Assembly (NCBI GenBank): GCA_050944855.1
Contig: JBMNRU010000010.1
Span: forward strand, 1 to 64,000
DNA from: Lactonifactor sp050944855
GTDB taxonomy: Bacteria > Bacillota > Clostridia > Lachnospirales > Lachnospiraceae
Direction: 5' to 3'
Length of the DNA: 64,000 nt
Shown: piece after piece, positions 25,406 to 34,900 of the stretch
Position numbering within the stretch: the first letter of the stretch is position 1
Layout: each line of letters begins with the position of its first letter
Made by a program: the position numbers and the translations under genes
The notes under the pieces: model-generated
Databases searched by the model: none
The model's input: only the letters and a program-made list of their open reading frames with translations
Told to the model about the DNA's origin: nothing

Positions 25406-26341
25406 CTATTCTGTCAGATATCCTGGTGTGGACAGGTAACGGTCCCCTGTATCCGGCAGTAATACTACAATATTTTTTCCTGCATTTTCCGGACGTTTTG
25501 CAACGATCGTTGCTGCATAAACGGCTGCGCCTGCAGAGATTCCCACTAAGATACCTTCATTTGCTGCAATCTCTCTTCCGCCTTCATAAGCCTGTTCATC
25601 GGTAATCGGAATAATTTCATCAAACAGACTCACATCGGTAATCTCCGGAACAAATCCGGCTCCGATGCCCTGAATCTTATGCGGACCTGCCTGTTTTCCG
25701 GAAAGAACTGCAGAACTTGCCGGTTCTACTGCCACGATCTGAATATCCGGATTTTGTTTTTTCAGATATCTTCCCACACCTGTAATGGTTCCGCCGGTTC
25801 CTACGGTGGCCACAAAAATATCTACGTTTCCGTCTGTATCGCGATAGATTTCCGGACCAGTTGTGGCTTCATGTGCTGCCGGGTTAGCGGGATTCACAAA
25901 CTGTCCCAGAACCAAAGATCCGGGAATTTCTTTTTCCAGTTCATCTGCTTTTTCAATGGCACCCGCCATACCTTTTGCGCCTTCTGTCAATACCACCTGT
26001 GCGCCATAAGCCTTCAGCAGATTTCTTCTTTCAATACTCATCGTATCCGGCATGGTCAAAATTGCTTTATATCCTTTGGAAACAGCAGCTGCTGCAATAC
26101 CAATGCCCGTATTGCCGGATGTGGGCTCAATTAAAGTAGCTCCCGGACGAATCTTGCCTTCTTTTTCTGCCGCCTCGATCATTGCCAGACCTACTCTGTC
26201 TTTGCTGCTTCCTGCTGGATTGAAAGACTCTACCTTTGCAATCAGAGTCGCTTTTAATTCATACTTTTTCTCATAGTTGGACAACTCCAAAAGCGGAGTA
26301 TTTCCAATGAGTTCCGTCACACTTTTTTTAATATTTGCCAT
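25406..26341 (-). CDS. cysK: Cysteine synthase A
   Basis: This 311-residue PLP enzyme makes cysteine from O-acetylserine and sulfide. Lys47 in SSKDRVG binds PLP, TSGNTGIG binds the substrate, GTGGTITGVGRYL holds the phosphate, and GISAGAA is near the C-terminus. The first block reads NPAGSSKDR where most homologues have NPxGSxKDR, so it is normal. The ATG follows GGGCGG. It is followed by ybaK. I see no cysteine-responsive leader such as a T-box in the 180 bp upstream. Confidence 0.96.
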   Translation of the reverse strand: MANIKKSVTELIGNTPLLELSNYEKKYELKATLIAKVESFNPAGSSKDRVGLAMIEAAEKEGKIRPGATLIEPTSGNTGIGIAAAAVSKGYKAILTMPDTMSIERRNLLKAYGAQVVLTEGAKGMAGAIEKADELEKEIPGSLVLGQFVNPANPAAHEATTGPEIYRDTDGNVDIFVATVGTGGTITGVGRYLKKQNPDIQIVAVEPASSAVLSGKQAGPHKIQGIGAGFVPEITDVSLFDEIIPITDEQAYEGGREIAANEGILVGISAGAAVYAATIVAKRPENAGKNIVVLLPDTGDRYLSTPGYLTE

Positions 26342-26547
26342 TTTTTACCGCCCTTTCTTTTCCCTACATTATAATCTTGCTTAAAAACACCCATCACAGA
26401 ATTCCCTATATCGGGACGCTATACTTATCTGATAATAGTACGTCAATTTTGTTCTGTCAATACTATTCTAAGCAGACGACTATGCAGTGTATAAAAAAAG
26501 CCCTCCTTCATATACTAAACGTATCATCACAGCAAAGGAGTGCCTAT

Positions 26548-26739
26548 ATGAATCCAAAATCTAAAGTATCTTCCGAATATGATAAATATAATGTAGAAGC
26601 AAGTTCCAAAAATGACTGGAACGGCTATGCCACAACAGAAATGACCGGATTGATTCCCGCTTCTGTTCAAAATGAAGCAGAATTAGAGGCATACAAAGCT
26701 CTGTATCCTTTCAGTCCTGAACAATACGAAAATGATTAG
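26548..26739 (+). CDS. Small hydrophilic protein (63 aa), function unknown
   Basis: The ATG at 26548 has AAAGGAG 8 nt ahead; in-frame codons upstream of it lack a site and cross the cysK promoter. The 63 residues are polar and acidic with no Cys, no signal peptide and no membrane segment (MNPKSKVSSEYDKYN at the start, EAYKALYPFSPEQYEND at the end). I do not recognise the family; the repeated Tyr/aromatic pattern suggests a disordered or partner-bound small protein. It converges on the yqeY gene 78 bp away. Confidence 0.62.
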   Translation: MNPKSKVSSEYDKYNVEASSKNDWNGYATTEMTGLIPASVQNEAELEAYKALYPFSPEQYEND

Positions 26740-26817
26740 TCTTCCGACTGTTATTCCCTCCAAAGACCAGCCTTGGTTTTTGGGGGGAATCGTCATAAAA
26801 ATCCCGTCTTTGGACGT

Positions 26818-27264
26818 TTACTTCATCATACCTGCCAAAACCTGGTTTACCAACTTTCCATCTGCTTTACCTTTCACTTTCGGCATCAGTTCTTTCATGA
26901 TCTTTCCTTTCTCTTTGCCTGTAGGTGTCTCAATTCCCAAACCGGAAAGAACTTCGTTGATCACTGCCTTGATTTCTTCTTCATCCATCATTTTCGGAGC
27001 AAACTCTTCGTACACAGCGATCCGCCCCTTACATTCTTCGATGATATCCATACGGTCCGCCGGAGTCATGTCCAACGTTTCTTTCGTCTGTTTGATCTCC
27101 TTTAACACCGTTTCATTTTCTTCTGCTTCCGTCAGATTTCCCCGTTTATCAATTGCTTTATTTTTCAGTGCTGACAACAACATGGACAGAGAATCCTTCC
27201 GCGGTTTATCTCCTGCTTTCATTGCCGCCACCATTGCGCTTCTTACTTCATCAATCTTGCTCAT
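26818..27264 (-). CDS. yqeY: GatB/YqeY-domain protein
   Basis: This 148-residue protein starts at the ATG at 27264 (GGAGG upstream); a longer in-frame start at 27303 has no site. The whole protein is a YqeY domain: MKAGDKPRKDSLSMLLSALKN early, then MTPADRMDIIEECKGRIAVYEEFAPKMM in the middle (in short conserved pieces) and MKELMPKVKGKADGKLVNQV at the end. The domain is related to the tRNA-binding tail of GatB, and free-standing forms are thought to bind tRNA. The function in bacteria is not settled. Confidence 0.92.
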   Translation of the reverse strand: MSKIDEVRSAMVAAMKAGDKPRKDSLSMLLSALKNKAIDKRGNLTEAEENETVLKEIKQTKETLDMTPADRMDIIEECKGRIAVYEEFAPKMMDEEEIKAVINEVLSGLGIETPTGKEKGKIMKELMPKVKGKADGKLVNQVLAGMMK

Positions 27265-27473
27265 ATTACGGGCCTCCTTTTTCTTGTTTTCGGCATAAAA
27301 CACCGATTAAAATTTAGTATAACACAGTTCGAAATAATTCTCAATTCGGTTGCGTTTGATTACAAAATATGATACCATTTCTTTATCGAAGGCAGAAAAT
27401 GAATGGATTGTCATGAAATTCTCTGTCTTTTACATATTATACTTTTTATCTATTTTAGGAGGTTATGCAAACT

Positions 27474-28391
27474 ATGATTAAATTAGTACTTCTTACCGGT
27501 TTTCTGGGTTCCGGCAAGACAACTTTACTGGATGTACTTCTGAAACATTATGAAACGCGCAAGATTGGTCTGATCGTCAATGAATTCGGTGAAATTAATA
27601 TCGACGCCAAATTACTGAAACGAAATGGTGTTTCCATGTCCGAACTTTCTAACGGCTCCATCTTCTGTGCTTGTATTAAAGAAAATTTTGTTAATGGTCT
27701 GCTGGAAATGTCCAAAGAAGATATTGAATATCTGTTTATCGAAGCATCCGGCCTTGCAGATCCCAGCAGTATGCAGGGATTGTTGGAAACAATTGCCGTA
27801 AAAACGGCGAATCCATACAGCTACCTGGGCTCTATCTGTGTCATCGACGCAGAGGCTTTCCTGGAATTAAAGGAACTGCTTCCGGCAGTCTCCAATCAGC
27901 TGACATACGCCGGTGCTGTCATTGTAAATAAAACAGACCTGGTAGGACAGGATACTTTAGATATCATCAAAGCGCATATTGAAAAGGCAAATCCTAAGGC
28001 AAAAATCTACTTTACTACTTATTGCAAGGCAGATATTGACGAATTAACGGCGGCTCTTCATCCATCTGATGTGGAAAGCGCCCCCAGCACCAACGTTCCG
28101 GAATCCCGTCCTATGACTCTGATCGTAAAGATAGATGAGACTATTACTGTTCAGGAATTACAGGATTTCCTGCATCTGGTAGCACCAAGCACCTTCCGTG
28201 TAAAAGGTTTTGTCAAAATCGGCGGCCGTACCTATTCTGTAAGTGCAGTACGCGACCACGTTATGATGCTGCCATGGCCGGAAGAGGTAGAACAGTCCGA
28301 ACTGGTTATCATCTCGTCCGTTGGTATCAAATTGACTACACTTGTAATCAATGCCATTGAAAAAACTGTACCCGGAAAGATCACTTTATAA
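27474..28391 (+). CDS. CobW/G3E-family GTPase
   Basis: This is a 305-residue G3E GTPase from the ATG at 27474; the ATG three codons earlier lies only 2 nt from the AGGAGG. Walker A GFLGSGKTT is at 8-16, VNEFGEI follows, and VNKTDL gives guanine specificity. The metal-binding CxCC of the family is reduced to FCACIKENF, so one Cys is absent. The C-terminal CobW_C domain has PSTFRVKGFV. The downstream URO-D-type protein and DUF3786 suggest a corrinoid or methyl-transfer setting. Metal insertion or activation of a corrinoid enzyme is the likely role, by inference. Confidence 0.87.
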   Translation: MIKLVLLTGFLGSGKTTLLDVLLKHYETRKIGLIVNEFGEINIDAKLLKRNGVSMSELSNGSIFCACIKENFVNGLLEMSKEDIEYLFIEASGLADPSSMQGLLETIAVKTANPYSYLGSICVIDAEAFLELKELLPAVSNQLTYAGAVIVNKTDLVGQDTLDIIKAHIEKANPKAKIYFTTYCKADIDELTAALHPSDVESAPSTNVPESRPMTLIVKIDETITVQELQDFLHLVAPSTFRVKGFVKIGGRTYSVSAVRDHVMMLPWPEEVEQSELVIISSVGIKLTTLVINAIEKTVPGKITL

Positions 28392-28403
28392 AAGCATATC
28401 AGC

Positions 28404-28488
28404 AAATTGTTTCCTTGAAAAAGCTTTAAATTGTACCTTCCATTTTTGAAGCGTTTCTCTTATAATGAAGACAATCAGGAAACAATTC
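28404..28488 (+). promoter_or_regulatory. Inverted repeat between cobW-like and URO-D genes
   Basis: AAATTGTTTCCT (28404-28415) pairs with AGGAAACAATT (28478-28488) around a 62-nt loop that includes TATAAT at 28461-28466, a candidate -10 box with no good -35. The 168-bp gap therefore probably holds a separate promoter for the URO-D gene. Whether the repeat is an operator or an RNA fold is unclear. Confidence 0.4.
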
Positions 28489-28559
28489 ACAAATTGTATC
28501 CGAAATTCCATTACCATTTTATTATATTATATTTTAATGAATAAGGAGGAGATAACACA

Positions 28560-29933
28560 ATGGGAAAAGAACTTATTATGAAAGTCCTGAATCACGAAGA
28601 TACCAACGGCCAGATTCCGTGGGTGCCATTTGCAGGTATTCATGCTGGTAAACTGAAAGGTTATTCTGGTAGAGAAATCCTGACAGATGCTGACAAACTG
28701 GTTGAGTGTCTGAAAGAAGTACATAAAATGTATGAGCCAGACGGTATGCCGGTTGTATTCGATCTTCAGCTGGAAGCTGAAATCATCGGCTGCGAATTAT
28801 ACTGGGCAGAAAACAATCCACCTTCTGTAACAACTCATCCATTTGAAAAAGAAAAAGGAATCCCATGCAAATGTAAATTCCCTACACCAGAAAGCGGAAG
28901 ACTTCCAATCATCTTAAAAGCTATGAAAGAAATCAAAGCTTATGTTGGTGAAAGCACAGCTTTATACGGCCTGATCTGTGGTCCTCTGACTCTGGCTTCT
29001 CACTTACGCGGAAGCGGAATCTTCAAAGATATGCGTAAAGATCCGGAATATGTAAAAGAATTAGCTGCTTACTGTGCAGAATATGCTTGTAAGATGACTG
29101 ACTTATATCTGGATGCAGGTATGGACGTAATCGCAGTTGTTGACCCACTGGTTAGCCAGGTTGCTCCTAAGACTCTGCACAACGTATTCCATGATGCATT
29201 TACATCTGTATTTGATTACATTCGTTTCAAAGGTGCTAAATCTGCATTCTTCGTATGCGGTAACGCATCTCTTCAGATCGATGTTATGTGTCAGTGCAAT
29301 CCTGACTCTGTAGCTGTTGACGAAAATGTTAACATGGCAGAAGCTAAGAAAGTTACAGATCAGTACAATGTAGCATTAAGCGGAAATATTCCTCTGACAA
29401 CAACTATGTTATTCGGTTCTCAGCAGGATAACATGAAAGGTGTTCTGGACTTAGTTGACAGCATCGAAAATAAAAAGAACCTGATCATCAGCCCAGGATG
29501 TGATATGCCTTATGATGTTCCGTTGGAAAACACAGTAGCTTGTGCTATGGCAGTACATCGTCCAGAAGAAGCAAGAGCTATGGTTGCTAACTACTCCGGT
29601 ACTTCCTTCGACGATATTGAGATCGAAATTCCAGACTACAAGAACCTGGATAAAGTATTGATCGAACTCTTCACTCTGGATCCGGAACAGTGTGCAGCTT
29701 GTACATACATGGTTGCTTCTGTTGAAGATATCTATGAAGAATGTCTGAAAGATAAAGCTGACTACGTAATCTACAAATACTTCATTAAAGAAGATATCGC
29801 TCGTACAGCTAAGATGGGTCTTAAGAACCTTCCAACTATGTGCATCGATGGAGAGCCAAAATACATCTCTATCATCCCTAACAAAGATGAGCTGATCGAA
29901 GCTGTAAATGCTGCTTACGCTGCAAAACACTAA
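28560..29933 (+). CDS. URO-D-family corrinoid methyltransferase-like protein with thioredoxin-like tail
   Basis: The product is 457 residues. Residues 1-360 are a uroporphyrinogen-decarboxylase fold of the MtaA/MtbA methyltransferase branch, with FFVCGNAS and SPGCDMPYDVPLENTVA carrying the two zinc Cys. The His of the usual HxC is Phe here. From Cys378 an 80-residue domain starts with CAAC (378-381) and continues as helix, strand, helix and NLPTMCIDGEPKYIS, a thioredoxin/glutaredoxin-like layout with cis-Pro. The ATG follows AAGGAGG. Codon use is strongly biased to a few codons, which suggests high expression. A methyl transfer or demethylation role with redox control is inferred. Confidence 0.82.
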   Translation: MGKELIMKVLNHEDTNGQIPWVPFAGIHAGKLKGYSGREILTDADKLVECLKEVHKMYEPDGMPVVFDLQLEAEIIGCELYWAENNPPSVTTHPFEKEKGIPCKCKFPTPESGRLPIILKAMKEIKAYVGESTALYGLICGPLTLASHLRGSGIFKDMRKDPEYVKELAAYCAEYACKMTDLYLDAGMDVIAVVDPLVSQVAPKTLHNVFHDAFTSVFDYIRFKGAKSAFFVCGNASLQIDVMCQCNPDSVAVDENVNMAEAKKVTDQYNVALSGNIPLTTTMLFGSQQDNMKGVLDLVDSIENKKNLIISPGCDMPYDVPLENTVACAMAVHRPEEARAMVANYSGTSFDDIEIEIPDYKNLDKVLIELFTLDPEQCAACTYMVASVEDIYEECLKDKADYVIYKYFIKEDIARTAKMGLKNLPTMCIDGEPKYISIIPNKDELIEAVNAAYAAKH

Positions 29934-29970
29934 TTAAATTAATACCTACACTTAAACGTTCTTTACCTTA

Positions 29971-30018
29971 AAGGAGCCACATCATAGTGAAAACTATGAT
30001 ATGGCTCCTACCTTTTTT
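29971..30018. terminator. Terminator after the URO-D gene
   Basis: A long stem (GGAGCCA-C-ATCATAG against CTATGAT-A-TGGCTCC) with a small loop is followed by CCTTTTTT. The A-rich left side can also serve the convergent DUF3786 gene. Confidence 0.88.
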
Positions 30019-30038
30019 CGCCATAAAAACAACATTCA

Positions 30039-30665
30039 TTATAATCCTGCTGCTTTTAATAATCGTTTTAATCCATCGCCGCCGATCATAATGGCGGTTT
30101 CTTCATGTACATAATCTGTAATATTGGCATCAAACAAAACATTTGCCTGAGCCGGAAATTCCTCGTCTCCATCCCAGAACAAAAATCGAATAAAAAGTCC
30201 GGGAAAAACTTCAGCCTCAAATCCTGCGTCCGAATGAGAAAGACTGGTAAATTCCAGCTTCTTCCCCGCTTCCCGTAATAAATCTGTCTTCCCGGAAAAA
30301 GAATCTGCAAATGGCTGCAGCGTATGCTGTATAAATGCCCGTTCAAAAGGCGCTGCTCTTTTCACCTCCCGAAGGGGAACCCAGATTCCAGAGGGCAACG
30401 GATGCGGTTTAGAATAATAAAACACATGATAAATAGCCATAGACGTATCAAAGGACAATTCTGCCTCTGGATGACCTGACTCTGTAATCTCACCTGTATG
30501 GGGATTTAGATAATACAAAACTCCATAATAACGGACAGGCAGCAGTTCCTCATTATACCCTTCAAATCCCAGGGCCTGATAACGCTCCTGATAATCCCAG
30601 GTGACCGCCTTTTCTCTCCAGGATGCTTTTACCTTTTCATAATTATCTTTATATTGACTTTCCAT
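30039..30665 (-). CDS. DUF3786-domain protein
   Basis: This 208-residue soluble protein has the DUF3786 pattern: LPVRYYGVLYYLNPHTGEIT near residue 43, a WVPLREVKR block in the middle, and FLFWDGDEEFPAQANVLFD plus the final acidic DYVHEETAIMIGG. The family is found mostly in anaerobes, often near corrinoid-linked genes; its biochemical role is not known. It is convergent to the URO-D gene and shares its terminator, and is preceded by a Rpn-like gene on the same strand (48 bp). Confidence 0.82.
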   Translation of the reverse strand: MESQYKDNYEKVKASWREKAVTWDYQERYQALGFEGYNEELLPVRYYGVLYYLNPHTGEITESGHPEAELSFDTSMAIYHVFYYSKPHPLPSGIWVPLREVKRAAPFERAFIQHTLQPFADSFSGKTDLLREAGKKLEFTSLSHSDAGFEAEVFPGLFIRFLFWDGDEEFPAQANVLFDANITDYVHEETAIMIGGDGLKRLLKAAGL

Positions 30666-30713
30666 ATCATAAACTTCCTTCTTCTTTTATCCTGCTCCAA
30701 TGACTCTCTCTTC

Positions 30714-31700
30714 TCATGAAAAATTTACAAAATCCACCGCTACTTTAGTATAATGCTCCATTGCCTTTTTCTCATTTAAAGAAAATCTTTTCTGCAGTTT
30801 ACACAAAATTTCTTCCTGTCCCTTTCCTTCCTCCAGATTATCCAGAATAAAAGCAGAAATACCCTGTTCCATTCCTTCTTTTATTCCTTCCTCTCTTCCT
30901 TCGCAAAAACCCATTGCTTTTATTTGTTCAAAAGCTTTACACATATCAAATTCCCCCTTTTCTTTTTCCTCTTCCCATATCTGTGTTCCATGAAGCACGG
31001 TCATAATAAATTCCTTCGTATCTATATCCATCTTCTGCAGTTTTTCTCTGTGTTCCCAAGCATAACGCATCATGCCGTCTCCATCACGACTTAACTGCAG
31101 TAATTCAAATATCTCTTTCCATTCTGTCCGGAAATTCTCGGGATTAACATCCTCCGGACAGATCAGATGGATCTCATACTCCGGCAAATATTTTCGATAT
31201 GGCTCCAGTTTAGGAGGCACACGAAACATATCCTTCAGATTCTGAAAACCATCCCAGGGATCATCTCCGTAATAAAACACCAAATTAAACACGGGAATTA
31301 AATAGTCGTCCTTTTCCATTCCTGAAAGAAACCCCGCGCTTCCACTCCAATCCTTTGCTGCTCTGTGCTTCCGCTCCCATTCTTTCATCTGACTGGTATA
31401 ATCTAATGCATCATACAGCATACTCCTCACAGGCATGCCATAATGTACTTCACTTTGATTATCTATGGCAAAAACTCCATAAATCCCCTGAATCCCGGCG
31501 CGCTTTACCGTATCTCTTCTGCGCTCTACATACATGGCCTTTTTTTGCCCCGGAATCCGTTTTTTATTCTCTCCCGAAAGTGTCTCCATCATCTCTGGTT
31601 TTAAAATCTCTGCCCCATTAAAAATGGTTCCATTAAAAAAGTCACAAAAATGTTCCGGTATCTCTAAATATCCAGTTACTACCACGTCATTTTTTGCCAT
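30714..31700 (-). CDS. Rpn-family (YadD-type) PD-(D/E)XK transposase-like protein
   Basis: This protein is 328 residues from the ATG at 31700 (GGAGG at 8 nt). The layout fits recombination-promoting nuclease proteins of Clostridia: an N-terminal nuclease-like region with FNLVFYYGDDPWDGFQNL, and a C-terminal charged tail with repeated Gly-Arg-Glu/Gly-Ile-Lys-Glu-Gly segments (GREEGIKEGMEQG). The catalytic Asp/Glu-x-Lys is not unambiguous (the segment YGVFAIDNQSEVHY lacks a clear ExK), so it may be inactive. No flanking repeat or partner gene identifies a mobile unit. Confidence 0.65.
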   Translation of the reverse strand: MAKNDVVVTGYLEIPEHFCDFFNGTIFNGAEILKPEMMETLSGENKKRIPGQKKAMYVERRRDTVKRAGIQGIYGVFAIDNQSEVHYGMPVRSMLYDALDYTSQMKEWERKHRAAKDWSGSAGFLSGMEKDDYLIPVFNLVFYYGDDPWDGFQNLKDMFRVPPKLEPYRKYLPEYEIHLICPEDVNPENFRTEWKEIFELLQLSRDGDGMMRYAWEHREKLQKMDIDTKEFIMTVLHGTQIWEEEKEKGEFDMCKAFEQIKAMGFCEGREEGIKEGMEQGISAFILDNLEEGKGQEEILCKLQKRFSLNEKKAMEHYTKVAVDFVNFS

Positions 31701-31911
31701 AGGCACTTCCTCCTGTATGATATTTTAAATAATTGAAATAATACGGCCGAACGGCCAAATGATATCTCCCCGGGCGAACGCACTCTGCGCGACAAAATAT
31801 GCCCGAATAGATATAGAAACGTATATTCATCATATCATACGGATAAGAAGTCTGCAATTTTATATTTTGCAAAATCATATCATAAAAATACTTTTACATC
31901 AATATAAAGAA

Positions 31912-31941
31912 GAGGAATTTCTGTTTACGCAGATATTCCTC
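31912..31941 (-). terminator. Terminator after the beta-galactosidase gene
   Basis: A 12-bp stem (GAGGAATATCTG / CAGAAATTCCTC in minus sense, one mismatch) with a 6-nt loop starts 8 bp after the lacZ stop and is followed by TTCTTTATATT. Confidence 0.7.
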
Positions 31942-31948
31942 CCTTCCT

Positions 31949-34900
31949 CTATAACACTGGACTGATAGTAAACGCCGCCCGCCATTCCTGATCCGACGGA
32001 ATTCTATACTCTTCATGTACCGGTGCACCCCAGCTGTCATCACCGCCAACTCCCATCTGACAGGCCAGCAGTCGAATCCAGGTATACTGTATTTCCGGCA
32101 AATCTTCCAAATGTGACGCCGTTTCCAGTTCATACGCACTGTAGGGCAGCACGCTGCTCTCAAGCGGTGTTCCTTCCGCTGCAAAACAAAGTCCTTTTCC
32201 TGCAGAATCAATAACCTTCACCCAGCGTACTCCTGTACGATTCCCACATTCCTGGGGAATTACATAACGGGATACATTGTCCCGGGCAGTCGTTGCAAAA
32301 ATCCCCAACCTGGCACCCTGACAGCGATCTATATAGTTCTCTTCCGGACCATATCCGTAATAGGAAACCTGATGCAGCGCTTCCTTCACCTTCATCTCCA
32401 TGCCAAATGCCGGAAGTTCCGGAAGTCCTTTTTTTCCATGATAAATAGCCTGTACATGAATGATACCATCACATCCCACCTGATAAATCACTTCACACTC
32501 TGTCTGTGGCTGAGTGGGCAATAGATAGACAAACCGTACCTGTATGCCGCCTTCCCATTCTTTAACCTGCGTTTCTTTTAACTTCTGAAACAATCCCGCT
32601 GTCAGCCACTGTGCCTTGTCAAAACCATGACTGCAGCCTCTGTCATTATCTGTACAGGCTCTCCAAAAGGTAAGTTTCGGAGTTCTGGTCACATACTCTC
32701 TCCCATCATAACACAAAGAAGCCATGCCGCCTTCTGCCTTTGAAAACATGACAGAAAAATGCTCTCCCCGGACACCAATATTCACATCTCCATGTACGAT
32801 CTGCAGCTTTCCTGATGCGGCCGGCTTTTCTTTCTCTATCCGCTTCCAGACCATCTGACCAAAACAGAGCACATAACCTGCCTCTGCCCACAATTCATCC
32901 TTTGCAAGCTCCATATCCGCCTCAATCACATATTCTCCCGGATCGGTACAGGACGGAAGCTTCCATTCCTGATATCCTTCCATACCAGGCGCTACATTTT
33001 TACAAAAAACATCCTGAAACACACAATTGCCGTCTCTCAGCACCCGATATACAAACCGATATTTATCAGTAGAAAGAAAATTGTTCTTATTTACAATACG
33101 AACTCCCTTTTCCTCCGGATATAGCTTAACATTGGCATACAGCTGCTTTACTTCCTGTGCCTTTGGGGAGGGCTGCCTGTCTGCATACACAATACCATTG
33201 GTACAAAATTCATAATCCGTAGGCCTGTCATCAAAATCACCGCCGTAGGCAAACACTTCTTTTCCCTTTTCATTTACACGAAGTATAGACTGATCCATAT
33301 AATCCCAGATAAATCCGCCCTGATACTTCTCATATTGATCTTCCAATGCAGTATACAGACTAAGACCGCCGCAGGAATTGCCCATAGCATGCGTATATTC
33401 ACAATTTATATACGGTTTTTCGGGAATGCTCTGCAAATACGCTTCCACCTCTTCCGGTTTGGCATACATGCGGCTTTCCATATCGCTGATCGCATCGTAC
33501 TTCCGGTTCCAAAAGACTCCCTCATAATGTACCAGACGAGTATCATCCTGGTCATGGAAAAACCGGGATATAGCCTGAATACCAGTCCCTGCATACGATT
33601 CATTGCCGCAGGACCAGATCAGCACAGACGGATGATTTTTATCTCTCTCAAACATAGAACGGGCACGATCCACAACCGCTGCCTCCCACTGGGGCAAATC
33701 TCCCGGTATATTCCAGGATGGTTCCGGCACAGACAGCTTCTGCCAGGAGCCGTGTGTTTCCAGATTTGCCTCATCTATCAAATAAATCCCATAACGGTCA
33801 CACAATTCATACCAAAGATTTTGATTGGGGTAATGGGAAGTACGAACGGCGTTGATGTTATGCTGTTTCATAAACCGAATATCCTGATACATCTCCTCTT
33901 TTGTAATAGCACGTCCTTTTTTCATATGGAATTCATGACGATTTACGCCTTTGAATACGATACGTTTCCCATTGATGCACATGATACCATTCTTCATCTC
34001 AAAACGGCGGAATCCCACATTTTCCTGCACCACTTCCACCAGTTGCCGGTTCTTGTCCCATAAATAAATCTGCAGCCGGTACAAGTAAGGGATCTCGGCA
34101 CTCCATACCTGCACTTTCCCCACCAGAGCAGCAAAATGACACCTGCCTTCTGCAGGAAATTCTTTTCTTAGAATCCTTTTGCCTGCCTCGTCCAGAAGAA
34201 TCACCTCTGCGGTACCATCCATATCTCCCAAGACATCCAACGTAACATCTAATATGCCCTGCCTGTAAGTGTCATCCAGCCTTCCTTTTATAAACAGATC
34301 CCGGATATGCGTCTTTGGCACTGCATACAGGTACACTTCTCTAAAAATGCCGGAAAAACGCCAAAAATCCTGGTCTTCCAACCAACAGCCAGTGCTTCTC
34401 TTATATACTTCCACAGCCAGTTTATTTTCACCCGGCTGCAGATATCCTGTTATTTCAAAATCAGAAGGAGTAAAGCTATCCTCACCATAGCCCACAAACG
34501 CACCATTGACCCATACATAAAACGCGGTTTCTACACCCTGAAAAGAGAGGAACACCCGCTTGTCCTCCCATCCCGGCTTTACCGTAAAATACTTCACATA
34601 ACTGCCGACAGGATTATCGGTTCTTGAAATCACCGGAGGACGCAGCTCTTCCCTTCCATCCCAGGGATACATCGTATTCACGTACTGACATCGATCATAC
34701 CCCTGAATCTGTATATGCCCCGGAACCTGAATCGGAGCAAATGCACTGCAGTCATATTCCGGTTTATAAAAATCACGAATACGGGCATCCGGATTCGGTG
34801 CATAAGAAAATCCCCAAATACCGTTCAGGCTCTGCTTCAAAGGCATATTCTCTCCCAGCTCCAATTCTTCCGCTCTTTCATAAAAATGGTGACTGGAATG

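Noticed and set aside
26342..26547. T-box or other cysteine-responsive leader upstream of cysK
   Set aside because: No specifier-loop layout or long leader with a T-box motif is visible in this short region.
29451..29930. 159-codon minus-strand frame inside the URO-D gene
   Set aside because: Shadow produced by biased codon use of the real gene.
33335..34063. 242-codon plus-strand frame inside lacZ
   Set aside because: Antisense shadow of a full-length GH2 gene.
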